Below, piece after piece: positions 1 to 7,805 of a DNA stretch of 64,000 nt. The DNA is from Enterococcus xiangfangensis. Its GTDB lineage: Bacteria > Bacillota > Bacilli > Lactobacillales > Enterococcaceae. How positions within the stretch are numbered: the stretch's first letter is position 1; each line of letters begins with the position of its first letter. The notes under the pieces are model-generated. The model did no database searches, was not told the origin of the DNA, and was given only the letters and a program-made list of their open reading frames with translations. The position numbers and the translations under genes are program-made. The stretch covers positions 248,001 through 312,000 of the forward strand of contig NZ_BJDX01000003.1 of the NCBI RefSeq assembly GCF_005405365.1, read 5' to 3'.

Positions 1-2
1 GA

Positions 3-866
3 GTAAATAATAAAGGCGAAACATTCGATACTTTAGAATCGAGACTGCTCGCTTCAGAGGATAAACACGATGAAGACGTGACTCAATTAGACATGACTCA
101 AGAAAATCAGAGACTACAGTTTGAACAGTTAAACCAAGCAATTGGAAAATTAATGGGAACATATGGGGCAACGTTAGATTTATATGTTTCTGTTGATGGT
201 GATGACAAAAATGGGGACGGGACAGAAGAAAAACCGTTCAAGACAATTCAAATGGCAGTGAACGTAATGCCGTTGATTTCTTCTTCTCAAATCACTATCT
301 GGATCGATGATGGCGTGTATTTAGAAGATATAGTTCTTAAATCTATCAATGCTTTAAGGATTAATATTCGGACCATTCAAAGTTTAGGCGTTTTAGACCA
401 AAGTAAAAATGATATGCCTGTTAAAGTCCGGTCAATCAGTTTCTTTAATTGTACGGGGTATTTTCAAATTGCTGGAATTCAAGCAGTGGACCAAGCAAAC
501 GCGCCTGTTTATGGTGGGCGTAAATATAGCTTTCTTTGTGAGCAAAGCGGCTATCTAGCGCTAAATCAAGTTAGGTGTGTCGAAAATACGAAAGCTATTT
601 CAAACCATGTTGCAGTTTACACAGGAGGCTCTTCAAGATGTCATATTTACAATTCGTATTTTTCCAATCAAAATCAACTTAATTTATCTATTTTAATGTC
701 TGAAACGCGTATTGCTCAAGATGTACTTGGAACTGGAAATAATATTGGTTTTGAAGCTTCAGATGGCACTGTGCGCGATGGTAGTACGAGTGCTTTAACA
801 GCAACGACTAAACAAAAAACTAGCGGTCAAGGCTTGATTATCTCTAAAGGGACGGTGTTGTCCTAA
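3..866 (+). CDS. phage tail/baseplate fibre protein, 5' end outside window
   Basis: The reading frame is open from base 3 with no stop, so the gene begins before the window and the first internal ATG is probably not the start. The visible N-terminal part is hydrophilic and helical (repeated Glu/Gln/Leu). The rest looks like a beta-helix of the pectate-lyase type, with the opening DGDDKNGDGTEEKPFKTIQ typical of right-handed beta-helix repeats in phage tail fibres. It ends one base into the next gene. Context (BppU-like protein, XkdX, holin, endolysin) places it in the baseplate or tail-tip of a siphophage prophage. The substrate it binds on the host surface cannot be read from sequence. Confidence 0.7.
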   Translation, partial: VNNKGETFDTLESRLLASEDKHDEDVTQLDMTQENQRLQFEQLNQAIGKLMGTYGATLDLYVSVDGDDKNGDGTEEKPFKTIQMAVNVMPLISSSQITIWIDDGVYLEDIVLKSINALRINIRTIQSLGVLDQSKNDMPVKVRSISFFNCTGYFQIAGIQAVDQANAPVYGGRKYSFLCEQSGYLALNQVRCVENTKAISNHVAVYTGGSSRCHIYNSYFSNQNQLNLSILMSETRIAQDVLGTGNNIGFEASDGTVRDGSTSALTATTKQKTSGQGLIISKGTVLS

Positions 867-2596
867 TGTTCAAAACAAATGAAGAAATCATTGTCATTCA
901 GGCAAAAGCGACCACTCCTATTTCGACTGGAGTGGTTTTTTGGTCGCATGACAAAGGAACCGCTAAAATGCTTTTTCAACTGCAAAAGGATTATGTTAAT
1001 CAAACATTAGCTGAAGGAACGATTGTTCCAATTTGCTTAGATTTTATTGGCGGTCGTCATATTTATCATGCGATAATCGAAGATGCAGTGAACGGAATTG
1101 TATCAATTGTTCTAGAAGATAATATTTTAGGCTACGTTGGTCGCGTAGAGGGGTCAATTTATATTGAGTTACCTGATTCGCGTTCACTCGATACCGCTGG
1201 ACGTTTTACCTTTGACATCAAACGAAGCCCGATTGATTTGAACACGCCTGAATTAGATGACTACTACTGGCAAGGTTTCAACGAGATTATGAATCAATAT
1301 CATCAAACCATTGCTGGAATTGAAACAGAATCTGAAAGATTACTTAATGAACTGCAAGCTCGAATTTTAACACTCGAAGAAAAATTAGATGATGTTGAGG
1401 TTAGAGCAAGATTTAAAACTGCATGGTCTTGGTCAGCAGACGGAACGGACAGGTTTACGCCTGTTTACCCGGGGGAGAATATCATCGAGGGTGGCTGGGA
1501 ACTCGGAGGTTTGGTATGGGATAGCGGTGATGACTATACAGCAACTGATAGAATTAGATCCGTCAACTTCATTGAAGTTGAAGAAGGTGACGAATTAGTT
1601 TTCGGCTTGGACGGTAAGTTAGTTGCTCTTAATGTGGTTGCGTACGACTCAAATTTCGAATCAGTATATTCAAGTACAGAAAACTCATTAAACAGAGTCA
1701 GATATACTGTTCCTGAAAATGTAGCGTATCTCCGTTTCGTCAAACCACAAAATACAGACCCTTCATCAAAATTAAAGGTTGAAAAAGGCAACACATCAAC
1801 AATCTACACACCTGCTCCATCAGAAGATTTCGCCAACGCCTATCCAACCTACAAAGGTATCTCAATCGTTGATAGCGATAATCCAGCGGACTATTCGTGG
1901 CAACCTGAGGATAACACGATTGCTAAAAAAGCAACTCTTGATTCCCATACTGAAAATATCAGTAATCCACATAAAGTCACGAAAACGCAAATTGGACTAG
2001 GAAACGTTGATAACTATTCGACTGCTACGCAGGCTGAAGCTGAAGCGGGGACGGCCACTAATAAGTTTATGACACCTTCTTTAGTGTTTAAAGCAATCGC
2101 AAAATGGGTTCAAGGCAAGTTTGTTTCTGCGACTGGAAATGAAACTATTTTAGGAACAAAGAATTTTCAAGATGGGCTTCAAGTGGGCGGGAATCCAGCT
2201 GGCCTTGTCAATGACGCTTGCTGGTGTGAAGATTTTGCAGTTAATAATTTAACTGCGGGAATAGTAAATCCTGATATTCAAAGATTTTCCACTTCGAACG
2301 CTGAGGCTTTTTCAATGAGTGGTAAAGTAATTACTATCAAAAAATCAGGCGTTTATATGATGACGCTAGGAGTGAATTACACTGGATTAACCAATTGGTT
2401 AACATTTGGAATTTCGAGGTTGAACGGTACATCTTTAGTAAATAGAAATTTGCTAGGGTCTCCAGCATCTGGCTCAAACTCACTAACGTACGTCAGAAGT
2501 TTTGAAGGCAATGATCAATTAACTATCGAATTTAATTCGGGAACCGCAGGAACGACCATGCAGAAAATAAATTTGGCTATTGTTAAATTGGCTTAG
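866..2596 (+). CDS. phage baseplate upper protein, BppU N-terminal domain
   Basis: 576 residues. Residues 1 to about 130 match the BppU N-terminal domain known from lactococcal phage baseplates: an opening strand, then a conserved pattern around GRHIYHAIIED and GRVEGSIYIELPD. A short coiled coil follows (about 135-175), then a middle domain with a carbohydrate-binding look. A tail-fibre motif (SNPHKVTKTQIGLGNVDN, near residue 365) is followed by a C-terminal beta-sandwich resembling C1q/TNF-like receptor-binding heads. The start ATG overlaps the stop of the preceding gene. It likely links the baseplate core to receptor-binding domains; the C-terminal assignment is an inference from residue pattern. 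Confidence 0.75.
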   Translation: MFKTNEEIIVIQAKATTPISTGVVFWSHDKGTAKMLFQLQKDYVNQTLAEGTIVPICLDFIGGRHIYHAIIEDAVNGIVSIVLEDNILGYVGRVEGSIYIELPDSRSLDTAGRFTFDIKRSPIDLNTPELDDYYWQGFNEIMNQYHQTIAGIETESERLLNELQARILTLEEKLDDVEVRARFKTAWSWSADGTDRFTPVYPGENIIEGGWELGGLVWDSGDDYTATDRIRSVNFIEVEEGDELVFGLDGKLVALNVVAYDSNFESVYSSTENSLNRVRYTVPENVAYLRFVKPQNTDPSSKLKVEKGNTSTIYTPAPSEDFANAYPTYKGISIVDSDNPADYSWQPEDNTIAKKATLDSHTENISNPHKVTKTQIGLGNVDNYSTATQAEAEAGTATNKFMTPSLVFKAIAKWVQGKFVSATGNETILGTKNFQDGLQVGGNPAGLVNDACWCEDFAVNNLTAGIVNPDIQRFSTSNAEAFSMSGKVITIKKSGVYMMTLGVNYTGLTNWLTFGISRLNGTSLVNRNLLGSPASGSNSLTYVRSFEGNDQLTIEFNSGTAGTTMQKINLAIVKLA

Positions 2597-2607
2597 GAGG
2601 GAAAAAT

Positions 2608-2988
2608 ATGAAAACAATTTACAAAGTATTATATCCATTGGGATATGAAGAACACGAAGTGGCAGATGATTTCCCAACAACGTTACCATTTGTTGAAATT
2701 GTTCCTTTAGATTCGTTGACTGAACCGCAATCCCAATTCTTCAATTTTACAGAAGGAAAATGGGAAGAAGCAGTCACACAAGATTATTCTGAGAAACTTG
2801 AATTGTTGGAAAATCTGTCTACAGGTTTGCAAGCTGATAACACAACGCTAAAAGAATCAAACGCGGCACTAACTACTAAAACAGATTCAATGGCACAACT
2901 GAATGCCAAATTAATGTTGAATGATGTAGCAATAAATAAAGAAATTGAATCGATCAAAACTCAAATCGGAGGTGCTGCGAATGTTTAA
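2608..2988 (+). CDS. phage hypothetical protein of the tail/lysis junction
   Basis: 126 residues after a perfect AGGAGG site. The N-terminal 60 residues are a mixed alpha/beta segment with YKVLYPLGYEEHEVADDFP. The C-terminal half is a predicted coiled coil (residues 65-125; repeated Leu, Asn, Lys). Proteins of this size and layout often sit between the receptor-binding genes and XkdX in Gram-positive siphophages. No enzymatic motif is visible. Its stop lies inside the start of the next gene (8-base overlap), so the two are translationally coupled. Confidence 0.6.
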   Translation: MKTIYKVLYPLGYEEHEVADDFPTTLPFVEIVPLDSLTEPQSQFFNFTEGKWEEAVTQDYSEKLELLENLSTGLQADNTTLKESNAALTTKTDSMAQLNAKLMLNDVAINKEIESIKTQIGGAANV

Positions 2989-3109
2989 TTTTGATGATAT
3001 TAAAATGATGTACGATTGGGGTTGCTTCACTGAAGAGGATGTAAAACAATTCGTGCCTACTTGTATTACTGAAGAAGAAGCGAATCAGATTATCGCTAAA
3101 GCTGAATAA
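2981..3109 (+). CDS. XkdX family phage protein
   Basis: A 42-residue ORF starting MFNFDDIKMMYDWGCFTEED and ending with a Glu-rich helix (ITEEEANQIIAKAE). The pattern of an aromatic N-terminus, a W-G turn and 'Y..G..T.E.' helices is that of the XkdX family, small proteins found just after tail fibre genes in phages such as PBSX. The start overlaps the upstream gene by 8 bases, with GGAGGTGC as ribosome site. Its function is unknown even in model phages. A terminator-like hairpin follows directly. Confidence 0.75.
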   Translation: MFNFDDIKMMYDWGCFTEEDVKQFVPTCITEEEANQIIAKAE

Positions 3110-3120
3110 GCTTTATTTTT

Positions 3121-3145
3121 TTAGCCTCGTTTTTGACGGGGCTAT
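3121..3145 (+). terminator. hairpin after the XkdX gene
   Basis: Arms AGCCTCGT and ACGGGGCT with a 5-base loop, followed by ATTTATTTT. It separates the baseplate genes from the lysis genes. Confidence 0.55.
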
Positions 3146-3173
3146 TTATTTTGATTGGAAGGTGGAAAGGCAT

Positions 3174-3545
3174 GTGCATTTTTTCGACGAGTTACTAGAA
3201 CTCAATGGGCTTTTAATGTCTTTGGGAATTGGAGGTATTGTAGGCGTTCTAGGTTGGGTAGGAAAATTGATACTAAAGAATAAAAATATTGCAGAACAAA
3301 ATAAACAACTAACGGAACAGCGATTTAAAATGCTTGAAGCTGCAAATATAGCTATCTTACACAATGAGATTTATAAGCAATGCTCTTATTTTATTGAAGA
3401 AGGGGCAGTTGCTGTAGATGATTTGGATAATCTCGAATATTTGTGGCGAGGGTATCGCGGATTGGGAGGAAATGGAACTGGAGAGCTTCTATACAATCGA
3501 GTTAGAGAACTTCCTTTGAAGGGAGGTGAGTCCCATTCAAAATAA
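3174..3545 (+). CDS. phage membrane protein of the lysis module
   Basis: About 123 residues with one strongly hydrophobic segment near the N-terminus (GLLMSLGIGGIVGVLGWVGKLIL), then a charged helix (KNKNIAEQNKQLTEQRFKMLEAAN) and a C-terminal domain with CSYFIEEGAVAVDDLDNLEYLWRGY. It sits immediately before the holin and endolysin. Proteins of this kind are usually called holin-like or lysis accessory proteins, but no fixed family can be named. I chose GTG at 3174 because GGAAGG lies 11 bases upstream; GTG at 3162 is possible. It overlaps the next gene by about 20 bases. Confidence 0.6.
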   Translation: MHFFDELLELNGLLMSLGIGGIVGVLGWVGKLILKNKNIAEQNKQLTEQRFKMLEAANIAILHNEIYKQCSYFIEEGAVAVDDLDNLEYLWRGYRGLGGNGTGELLYNRVRELPLKGGESHSK

Positions 3546-3750
3546 AACATTTGAAACTTTAAAATGGATTGCTTTAATTGTAATCCCAGCATTAGCAACG
3601 TTTGTCGGATTAATCGGTAAAGCAATCAATTGGCAATACACAGATATTGCTGTAATCATCATTACTGGTTTGAGCACCTTTTTAGGTACTGTTTTAGGAG
3701 TATCGAACCGCACATACAAAAAATTTTCTACAGATAGTCAGGAGGACTAG
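3526..3750 (+). CDS. phage holin (Dp-1-like)
   Basis: About 74 residues with two hydrophobic segments (WIALIVIPALATFVGLIG and IAVIIITGLSTFLGTVLGV) and a charged tail: the layout of class II phage holins, close to the pattern of the Dp-1-like holin family (KTFETLKWIALIVIPALATF). It would form membrane lesions that release the endolysin at lysis. The start is unusual. The only GTG (3526) lies inside the strong site GGGAGGTGA, which is ideally spaced for an ATT codon at 3535. Either a poorly spaced GTG or a rare ATT initiation is used. Confidence 0.75.
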   Translation: MSPIQNKTFETLKWIALIVIPALATFVGLIGKAINWQYTDIAVIIITGLSTFLGTVLGVSNRTYKKFSTDSQED

Positions 3751-3751
3751 A

Positions 3752-4768
3752 ATGAAAAAGAAATTTTTAATTGGAGCTGTCGCAGCTCTTTTTTTGTTGC
3801 CAACACAGGCGTTTGCGTACACAGTCAACAACGAATTTAATTTAGGCCCTGGCGAGGGGAGTTCAATTCAAGCAAATCCAAATTATATTGTGGCGCATGA
3901 TACTGCAAATCCAAATGCAACAGGTCGTAACGAAGCGACGTTCATGAAACGGAATTGGGCAAATGCCTACACTGCTTATATCGTTGGTGATGGTATTGTG
4001 TATCAAGTTGGAGAACCTGGTTACGTGCAATATGGTGCTGGCTCATATGCTAACGCTAATTCACCCGTTCAAATTGAGTTGCAAGCAACTCCAAATGCGG
4101 CATTGTTCAAACAAAACTACAAAGTTTATATTGATCTGATTCGTGATAGCGCAAAGCGGTTTAATATTCCTTTGACTGTAGACAGTCCAGTTAATGGAAA
4201 AGGTGTAATCAGTCACCAGTATATTTCAACAAATTGGTGGGGCGATCATACTGATCCGTACGGATATTTAGCTAGCCAAGGCGTATCCCAAACGCAGTTT
4301 GCTCATGATGTGAAATACGGTATTGACGGTTCTGAAGCGGACAATCCAGCTACTAACCCAACGCCAATTCCATCTAAGCCAGTTGATCCAACAACGGCTG
4401 GTTCTGGATATTCTGTAATGGATAGTGGCAACAATCATGGTCACTTGGATCAATGGGGACGAATTGGTAACACACTCAAAACACGAGGGTGGCACGTAGC
4501 TAATTATCAATATCAATATGTATTCATTATTGATCGTACAACTGGTAAAGAATTAGCACGTCAAAAAGCACCTGGTGTAGCACGCCCAGATGTGAATGTA
4601 GCATATAAAACGACTGGTAAAGTCGGTTATGATGTGAACTTCAATGCTAAACAATTTAGTGGGAAATCAGTCATTGTTATGACACGTGCAACCAATGATG
4701 CTAACGGAAATACTTCTGGTGGTCATCAAGACTTTTATGAAACACGCTGGTATCACGATATTAAGTAA
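3752..4768 (+). CDS. secreted phage endolysin, N-acetylmuramoyl-L-alanine amidase
   Basis: 338 residues. Residues 1-22 are a classical Sec signal peptide (KKKFLIGAVAALFLLPTQAFA). Residues about 35-185 form an Amidase_2 domain, with the zinc-binding pattern around YIVAHDTANP, the central AYTAYIVG, and SHQYIS...WGDHTDPYGYL supplying the other ligands. A proline/threonine linker (about 193-215) leads to a C-terminal domain (GHLDQWGRIGNTLKTRGWHV ... ELARQKAPGVARPDV) of the kind seen at the C-termini of enterococcal and lactobacillary lysins, probably wall binding. It cleaves the amide between MurNAc and L-Ala. The signal peptide implies Sec-dependent export rather than strict holin dependence. 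Confidence 0.85.
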   Translation: MKKKFLIGAVAALFLLPTQAFAYTVNNEFNLGPGEGSSIQANPNYIVAHDTANPNATGRNEATFMKRNWANAYTAYIVGDGIVYQVGEPGYVQYGAGSYANANSPVQIELQATPNAALFKQNYKVYIDLIRDSAKRFNIPLTVDSPVNGKGVISHQYISTNWWGDHTDPYGYLASQGVSQTQFAHDVKYGIDGSEADNPATNPTPIPSKPVDPTTAGSGYSVMDSGNNHGHLDQWGRIGNTLKTRGWHVANYQYQYVFIIDRTTGKELARQKAPGVARPDVNVAYKTTGKVGYDVNFNAKQFSGKSVIVMTRATNDANGNTSGGHQDFYETRWYHDIK

Positions 4769-4775
4769 ACTCAAA

Positions 4776-4809
4776 CACCCTCTACAGCCTTAGTTGGTTG
4801 TGGAGGGTA
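4776..4809 (+). terminator. hairpin after the endolysin gene
   Basis: A 13-bp stem (ACCCTCTACAGCC with GGTTGTGGAGGGT, G-T pairs included) just after the endolysin stop. There is no strong T-run, so termination may be partial. It marks the end of the phage late operon. Confidence 0.5.
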
Positions 4810-4840
4810 TATGTTAGTCTAATTACTTTTGTAGATTCTA

Positions 4841-5035
4841 TTAATTGTCTAATTTTTTCTTAACGTCATCCGTGATATCTTCAACTTTTTCTTTTGCGTC
4901 TGCCGCTACTTCTTTTACTTTCCCAACAGCTTGATCAAGTAGGCCTTCAGCTTTCTTTTTGTTGTCACCAGTTACTTTTCCAGTGGTTTCTTTCGCTTTA
5001 CCTTTAGCTTTGTCCGTAAAACCTTTGTCTGTCAT
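4841..5035 (-). CDS. CsbD family stress protein
   Basis: 64 residues, almost entirely charged: KGKAKETTGKVTGDNKKKAEGLLDQ followed by further KVKE/DAKEKVED repeats, the signature of the CsbD family. In Bacillus csbD is a sigma-B general stress gene; the molecular function of the family is unknown. The ATG is preceded by AGGAGGGC on the minus strand. It lies convergent to the phage lysis genes and may be the first chromosomal gene after the prophage. Confidence 0.85.
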   Translation of the reverse strand: MTDKGFTDKAKGKAKETTGKVTGDNKKKAEGLLDQAVGKVKEVAADAKEKVEDITDDVKKKLDN

Positions 5036-5402
5036 AATAAAGCCCTCCTTTTATTTCTAAGCATATTATAGTAGTAGTTCAAAAGTTAAAGCAAATCATA
5101 TACATTTAAGGTTAAAAATAATAAATATCCAAGCAAGCAAGGGCCTTTATTTTTATATCAATAAGTTAGAAAATAAGAAGAGACCGCTTGCAAAAAGGAA
5201 GTTATAAAGGTATAAATATAGGTGAGGTTTTCGTCAAACCTTACTTCTTTCATAACTAAGTTTCATCTTGATCGGCAACCAGTCGTGTGCGGGCTGGTTG
5301 TTTCTTTGTGTAGTGTATCACTTTGTCATGAGTGTATCATTTGCAAAGAAATCGGTTTATGGGTAAGTTAATTCTAATGGGAAGTCACTCGCCCATAAAA
5401 AA
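5036..5402. other. non-coding stretch at the prophage edge
   Basis: No credible ORF. It holds a hairpin at about 5274-5303 (arms CAACCAG and CTGGTTG, then TTTCTTTG) that could be a terminator. It also holds two near-copies of GTGTATCA(C/T)TT around 5313-5341. No phage attachment core can be identified without the other prophage end. Confidence 0.4.
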
Positions 5403-5459
5403 AGGAACGTCAGATACAGTTACTTGGGGAAGTGGACTGTGGGGAAGATCTGACGTTCT
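5403..5459. repeat. nested inverted repeat with internal GGGGAAG repeats
   Basis: Outer arms GGAACGTCAGAT (5404-5415) and ATCTGACGTTCT (5448-5459) enclose inner arms ACAGT (5416-5420) and ACTGT (5436-5440). The asymmetric loops contain two copies of GGGGAAG. The outer stem is about 11 bp and contiguous with the inner one, so a transcript from either strand would fold strongly. There is no T-run on the plus strand, so it is not an ordinary terminator. Its role is unknown: structured RNA, protein-binding site or mobile-element end. Confidence 0.6.
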
Positions 5460-5505
5460 ATTCTGTATTATAACACGTTTTAAAAATAATAATCCTTATT
5501 TAAGA

Positions 5506-5577
5506 GTATCCCTAGTTCAATTGGTAGAATACTCCGGTTCATATCGGAAGATGCGGGTTCGAGGCCTGCGGAGTACG
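5506..5577 (+). other. degenerate tRNA-like sequence with CAT in the anticodon position
   Basis: The acceptor arms GTATCCC and GGAGTAC pair at 6 of 7 positions. The D-arm is GTTC...GAAT with AATTGGTA as loop. The T-arm GCGGG-TTCGAGG-CCTGC is perfect. The anticodon arm (CTCCG/CGGAA) has 4 pairs and an 8-base loop containing TTCATAT, one base too long, and no CCA is encoded. It looks like a decayed phage or mobile-element tRNA, or an attachment-site remnant, rather than a working chromosomal tRNA. Confidence 0.45.
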
Positions 5578-5601
5578 TAGAAAAATATATCTTTAAAACA
5601 T

Positions 5602-5630
5602 TTGACACTAGAATTTATGTGTAGTTTAAT
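5602..5630 (+). promoter_or_regulatory. strong promoter for the hairpin RNA upstream of abiF
   Basis: A perfect -35 TTGACA (5602-5607), 17-base spacer and TTTAAT -10 (5625-5630), predicting a start near 5637, just at the foot of the hairpin RNA. Confidence 0.65.
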
Positions 5631-5636
5631 ATAATT

Positions 5637-5692
5637 AATAGAACCCCGCACACCTCTTTACAATGTGTCCCAAGCGGGGACGTTTTTGTATT
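5637..5692 (+). ncRNA. candidate abiF-associated structured RNA
   Basis: Starting at the predicted transcription start, CCCCGC (near 5644) pairs with GCGGGG (near 5674), with an inner ACAC/GTGT stem. A CGTTTTTGT run then ends the element 10-20 bases before the abiF start. Conserved structured RNAs upstream of AbiF-type genes have been reported, and such RNAs act as partners or antitoxins of the HEPN protein; this element has the right place, size and promoter. Whether it matches the known motif needs a covariance-model search. It could also be a simple attenuator. Confidence 0.5.
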
Positions 5693-5708
5693 TAGGAGAT
5701 ATAATCAC

Positions 5709-6571
5709 ATGAAATATGATAGATGTGCAACAACTATTGAAGAACAAGTAGATATATTAGAAGATAGAGGTTTAATAATCGAAGACCGTTCTTTTGCTAT
5801 CGCTGCTTTAAAAAAAATTGGATATTTTAGGTTCAAAGGTTATTGTTTACCATTTTATAAATCAAAAGATAAATTTTGGGAAAATGTAACTTTCTTTAGT
5901 ATCTATCAGAATTACCGTTTTGATGAGAGATTTCGTTTGTTATTATTTCAAATTATTGAGCATGTAGAAGTAGAATTAAAATCCATCATTGCCAGAGATT
6001 TCGCTTTAGAGACTAGTCCGCTTGGTTTTTATGACCCGCATAACTTTGACAGACTTGATTTTCATGAGAGCTGGTTAGAGAAATTCAAACAATTAACTTC
6101 TCAGTCATCCAAAAGAAGGGAATTATATACAGATCACTACATAAAAAATTACGATAATATTTTCCCTGTATGGGTCGCAATGGAGATGTCTGATTTTGGA
6201 TCGTTATCAAAATTTTTTTACAATATAAATCGACCTCTAAGAAATAAGATTTCGAAAAAAATTATGGTTATAGTAGCTTTTATATTTCGAATTGGATTTA
6301 TGTTCTATCAGTTACTAGAAATATATGTGCACATAATGGGAGAATATACGACCGAATTTTCCCCATACAGGCGCAGTTATCGAAAAAAGATAGTGACATT
6401 CTAAACAATCGTGCGTTCGTAGCTATTTATATATGCCATAAAATTTGCTTGGATACCGAGTATTTTGGAATGTTTAAAGCTAATCTAACTAACTTGATTG
6501 GTATTTATAAGGATTATATAGATATTGATAAAATAGGTTTTCCTGAGAATTGGGAAGAATATCTTAGTTAA
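5709..6571 (+). pseudogene. AbiF/AbiD-type (Abi_2) HEPN abortive-infection gene, frameshifted
   Basis: The first frame (5709 to about 6260) matches the Abi_2 family from the start: helices with TIEEQVDILEDRGLIIED, then IGYFRFKGYCLPFY, and later FPVWVAMEMSDFGSLSKFF. In the A7 run near 6255-6261 the match jumps by one base. The next frame continues NYGYSSFYISNWIYVLSVTR, then NICAHNGRIYDRIFP, to a stop at 6569-6571. One more A restores a 287-residue protein. The shifted part carries RNICAH, the R-x4-H active site of HEPN RNases, so the uncorrected product (231 residues) would lack the nuclease centre. Possible causes: a true pseudogene, slippage in the A-tract, or a base-calling error. Confidence 0.8.
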
Positions 6572-6572
6572 T

Positions 6573-6603
6573 CGACCCTAGCAATCGCTAAGGTCTTTTT
6601 TTG
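6573..6603 (+). terminator. terminator after abiF
   Basis: GACCCTAGC and GCTAAGGTC form a stem with one mismatch and an AATC loop, followed by seven T. Confidence 0.7.
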
Positions 6604-6797
6604 GTCACGTGCTCACACTTGCATAGTATTTTTTATGGTATCGGTTACTGATTTTTTAAACACAACTTTTTTATAATATGTAAGTATACATTAAAATTTA
6701 ATTATAAATAAACAACGATATTGAAAAATAATAGATAAAACTCTATTATATAAGAGTTGCTATGTCGCTTTTATATATGTAAGGAGAAAATTGAATA

Positions 6798-7484
6798 ATG
6801 AAAAAGAAAAAATATGTAATCGGAACACTCATCGTTGTACTAACATTTATTGGTTTAGCTGGTAAAAATTATGCAGATAGCATTTTAAATTGGGGTGGGG
6901 AAGATAACATTTCTACCATCAATAGTAACTTAGACAAGTTGAGTAACTCACTATCAGTCAAGGAACAGAAAATCGCACAATTATCCAATGAATCAACTAG
7001 TACACAGAACCAATTAAATCAGTTTCAAAAAGATATTGACGGTTATCGGCAACAGTTAGAGAATTTAAAAAATGAAAATAATCAACTAGCTGGAGAAAAA
7101 ACTAGTTTAGAATCTCAATTAAATAGTAAAAATGGAGAGTTACAATCTAAACAGCAAGAAATTGCGGACAAATTGAAAGAAATTGATCAAAAAAATCAAG
7201 AGATCAATCAGAAAAATCAAGAATGGAATTCTAAACTGCAAGAAGCATTAAATCAAGCGAATGATCTGCGAAATACCATTAATTCACTAAATAACCAAAT
7301 CAACACATTAAACAGTGAAAAGAATTCTTTACAAGCAGAGCTCGATTCTACTAAACAGCAGTTAGCAAATGCAACTAAAGAAAATTCTGATTTAAAAGCG
7401 TATATTGATAAATTAAACAAAGCTAACCAAGATGTAAAAGACACAGCGAACAAGTCCCAACAATTAGTCGACCAACATAAATAA
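6798..7484 (+). CDS. exported coiled-coil protein
   Basis: 228 residues. Residues 1-27 are a signal peptide or N-terminal anchor (KKKKYVIGTLIVVLTFIGLAG). From about 40 to the end the protein is one long coiled coil rich in Asn, Gln, Lys and Leu (for example SLESQLNSKNGELQSKQQEI). No catalytic motif is visible and no family can be named; such proteins are common in accessory regions of enterococci as surface or periplasm-like spacer proteins. AAGGAG precedes the ATG and a strong terminator follows, so it is a single-gene unit. Low-complexity composition makes similarity searches unreliable. Confidence 0.7.
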   Translation: MKKKKYVIGTLIVVLTFIGLAGKNYADSILNWGGEDNISTINSNLDKLSNSLSVKEQKIAQLSNESTSTQNQLNQFQKDIDGYRQQLENLKNENNQLAGEKTSLESQLNSKNGELQSKQQEIADKLKEIDQKNQEINQKNQEWNSKLQEALNQANDLRNTINSLNNQINTLNSEKNSLQAELDSTKQQLANATKENSDLKAYIDKLNKANQDVKDTANKSQQLVDQHK

Positions 7485-7489
7485 ATTAA

Positions 7490-7525
7490 AAAAGATCTTA
7501 GCGTAGGTAGGCTAAGATCTTTTCT
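7490..7525 (+). terminator. terminator after the coiled-coil gene
   Basis: Perfect 13-bp stem AAAAGATCTTAGC with GCTAAGATCTTTT around an 8-base loop. Confidence 0.8.
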
Positions 7526-7670
7526 ATTACACATGTAAGCGTTACATTGTATAATAAAACCAATCCAAGAAAATCTTTATTTTCTGCAAGGAGCATTCGA
7601 GTAATCGGGAGCTCTTTTTGTGTTAAAATAGTATAATTCTTGTTGCTGAAACCGTTTTATGCTAAACTGA

Positions 7671-7742
7671 CATTCAGAAACTATCCATTTCTACTCCCTT
7701 TTAGGGAGGGCAGGCACCCTGGCGATAGGTGCCTGTTTTTTT
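7671..7742 (+). ncRNA. candidate small RNA with two hairpins
   Basis: A promoter-like TTGTTG-17-TAAACT ends just before 7671. The predicted transcript holds a small hairpin (CTCCC-TTTTA-GGGAG) and then a strong terminator (GCAGGCACC paired with GGTGCCTG, followed by seven T). No ORF lies within it. The surrounding 7526-7838 stretch has no gene; an earlier hairpin with a T-run sits near 7590-7620. The size (about 70 nt) suits a regulatory RNA. I looked for an Fst-like toxin ORF convergent to it and saw none. Confidence 0.45.
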
Positions 7743-7805
7743 ATTGCGTTGAAACCTAAAAATGATAAACTACTAATTAGAGAGTAGTCCACTCTCGCTT
7801 TCTTT

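Noticed and set aside
5332..5580. 82-residue frame across the nested repeat and tRNA-like sequence
   Set aside because: It overlaps two structured elements, has no ribosome site and a random-looking composition.
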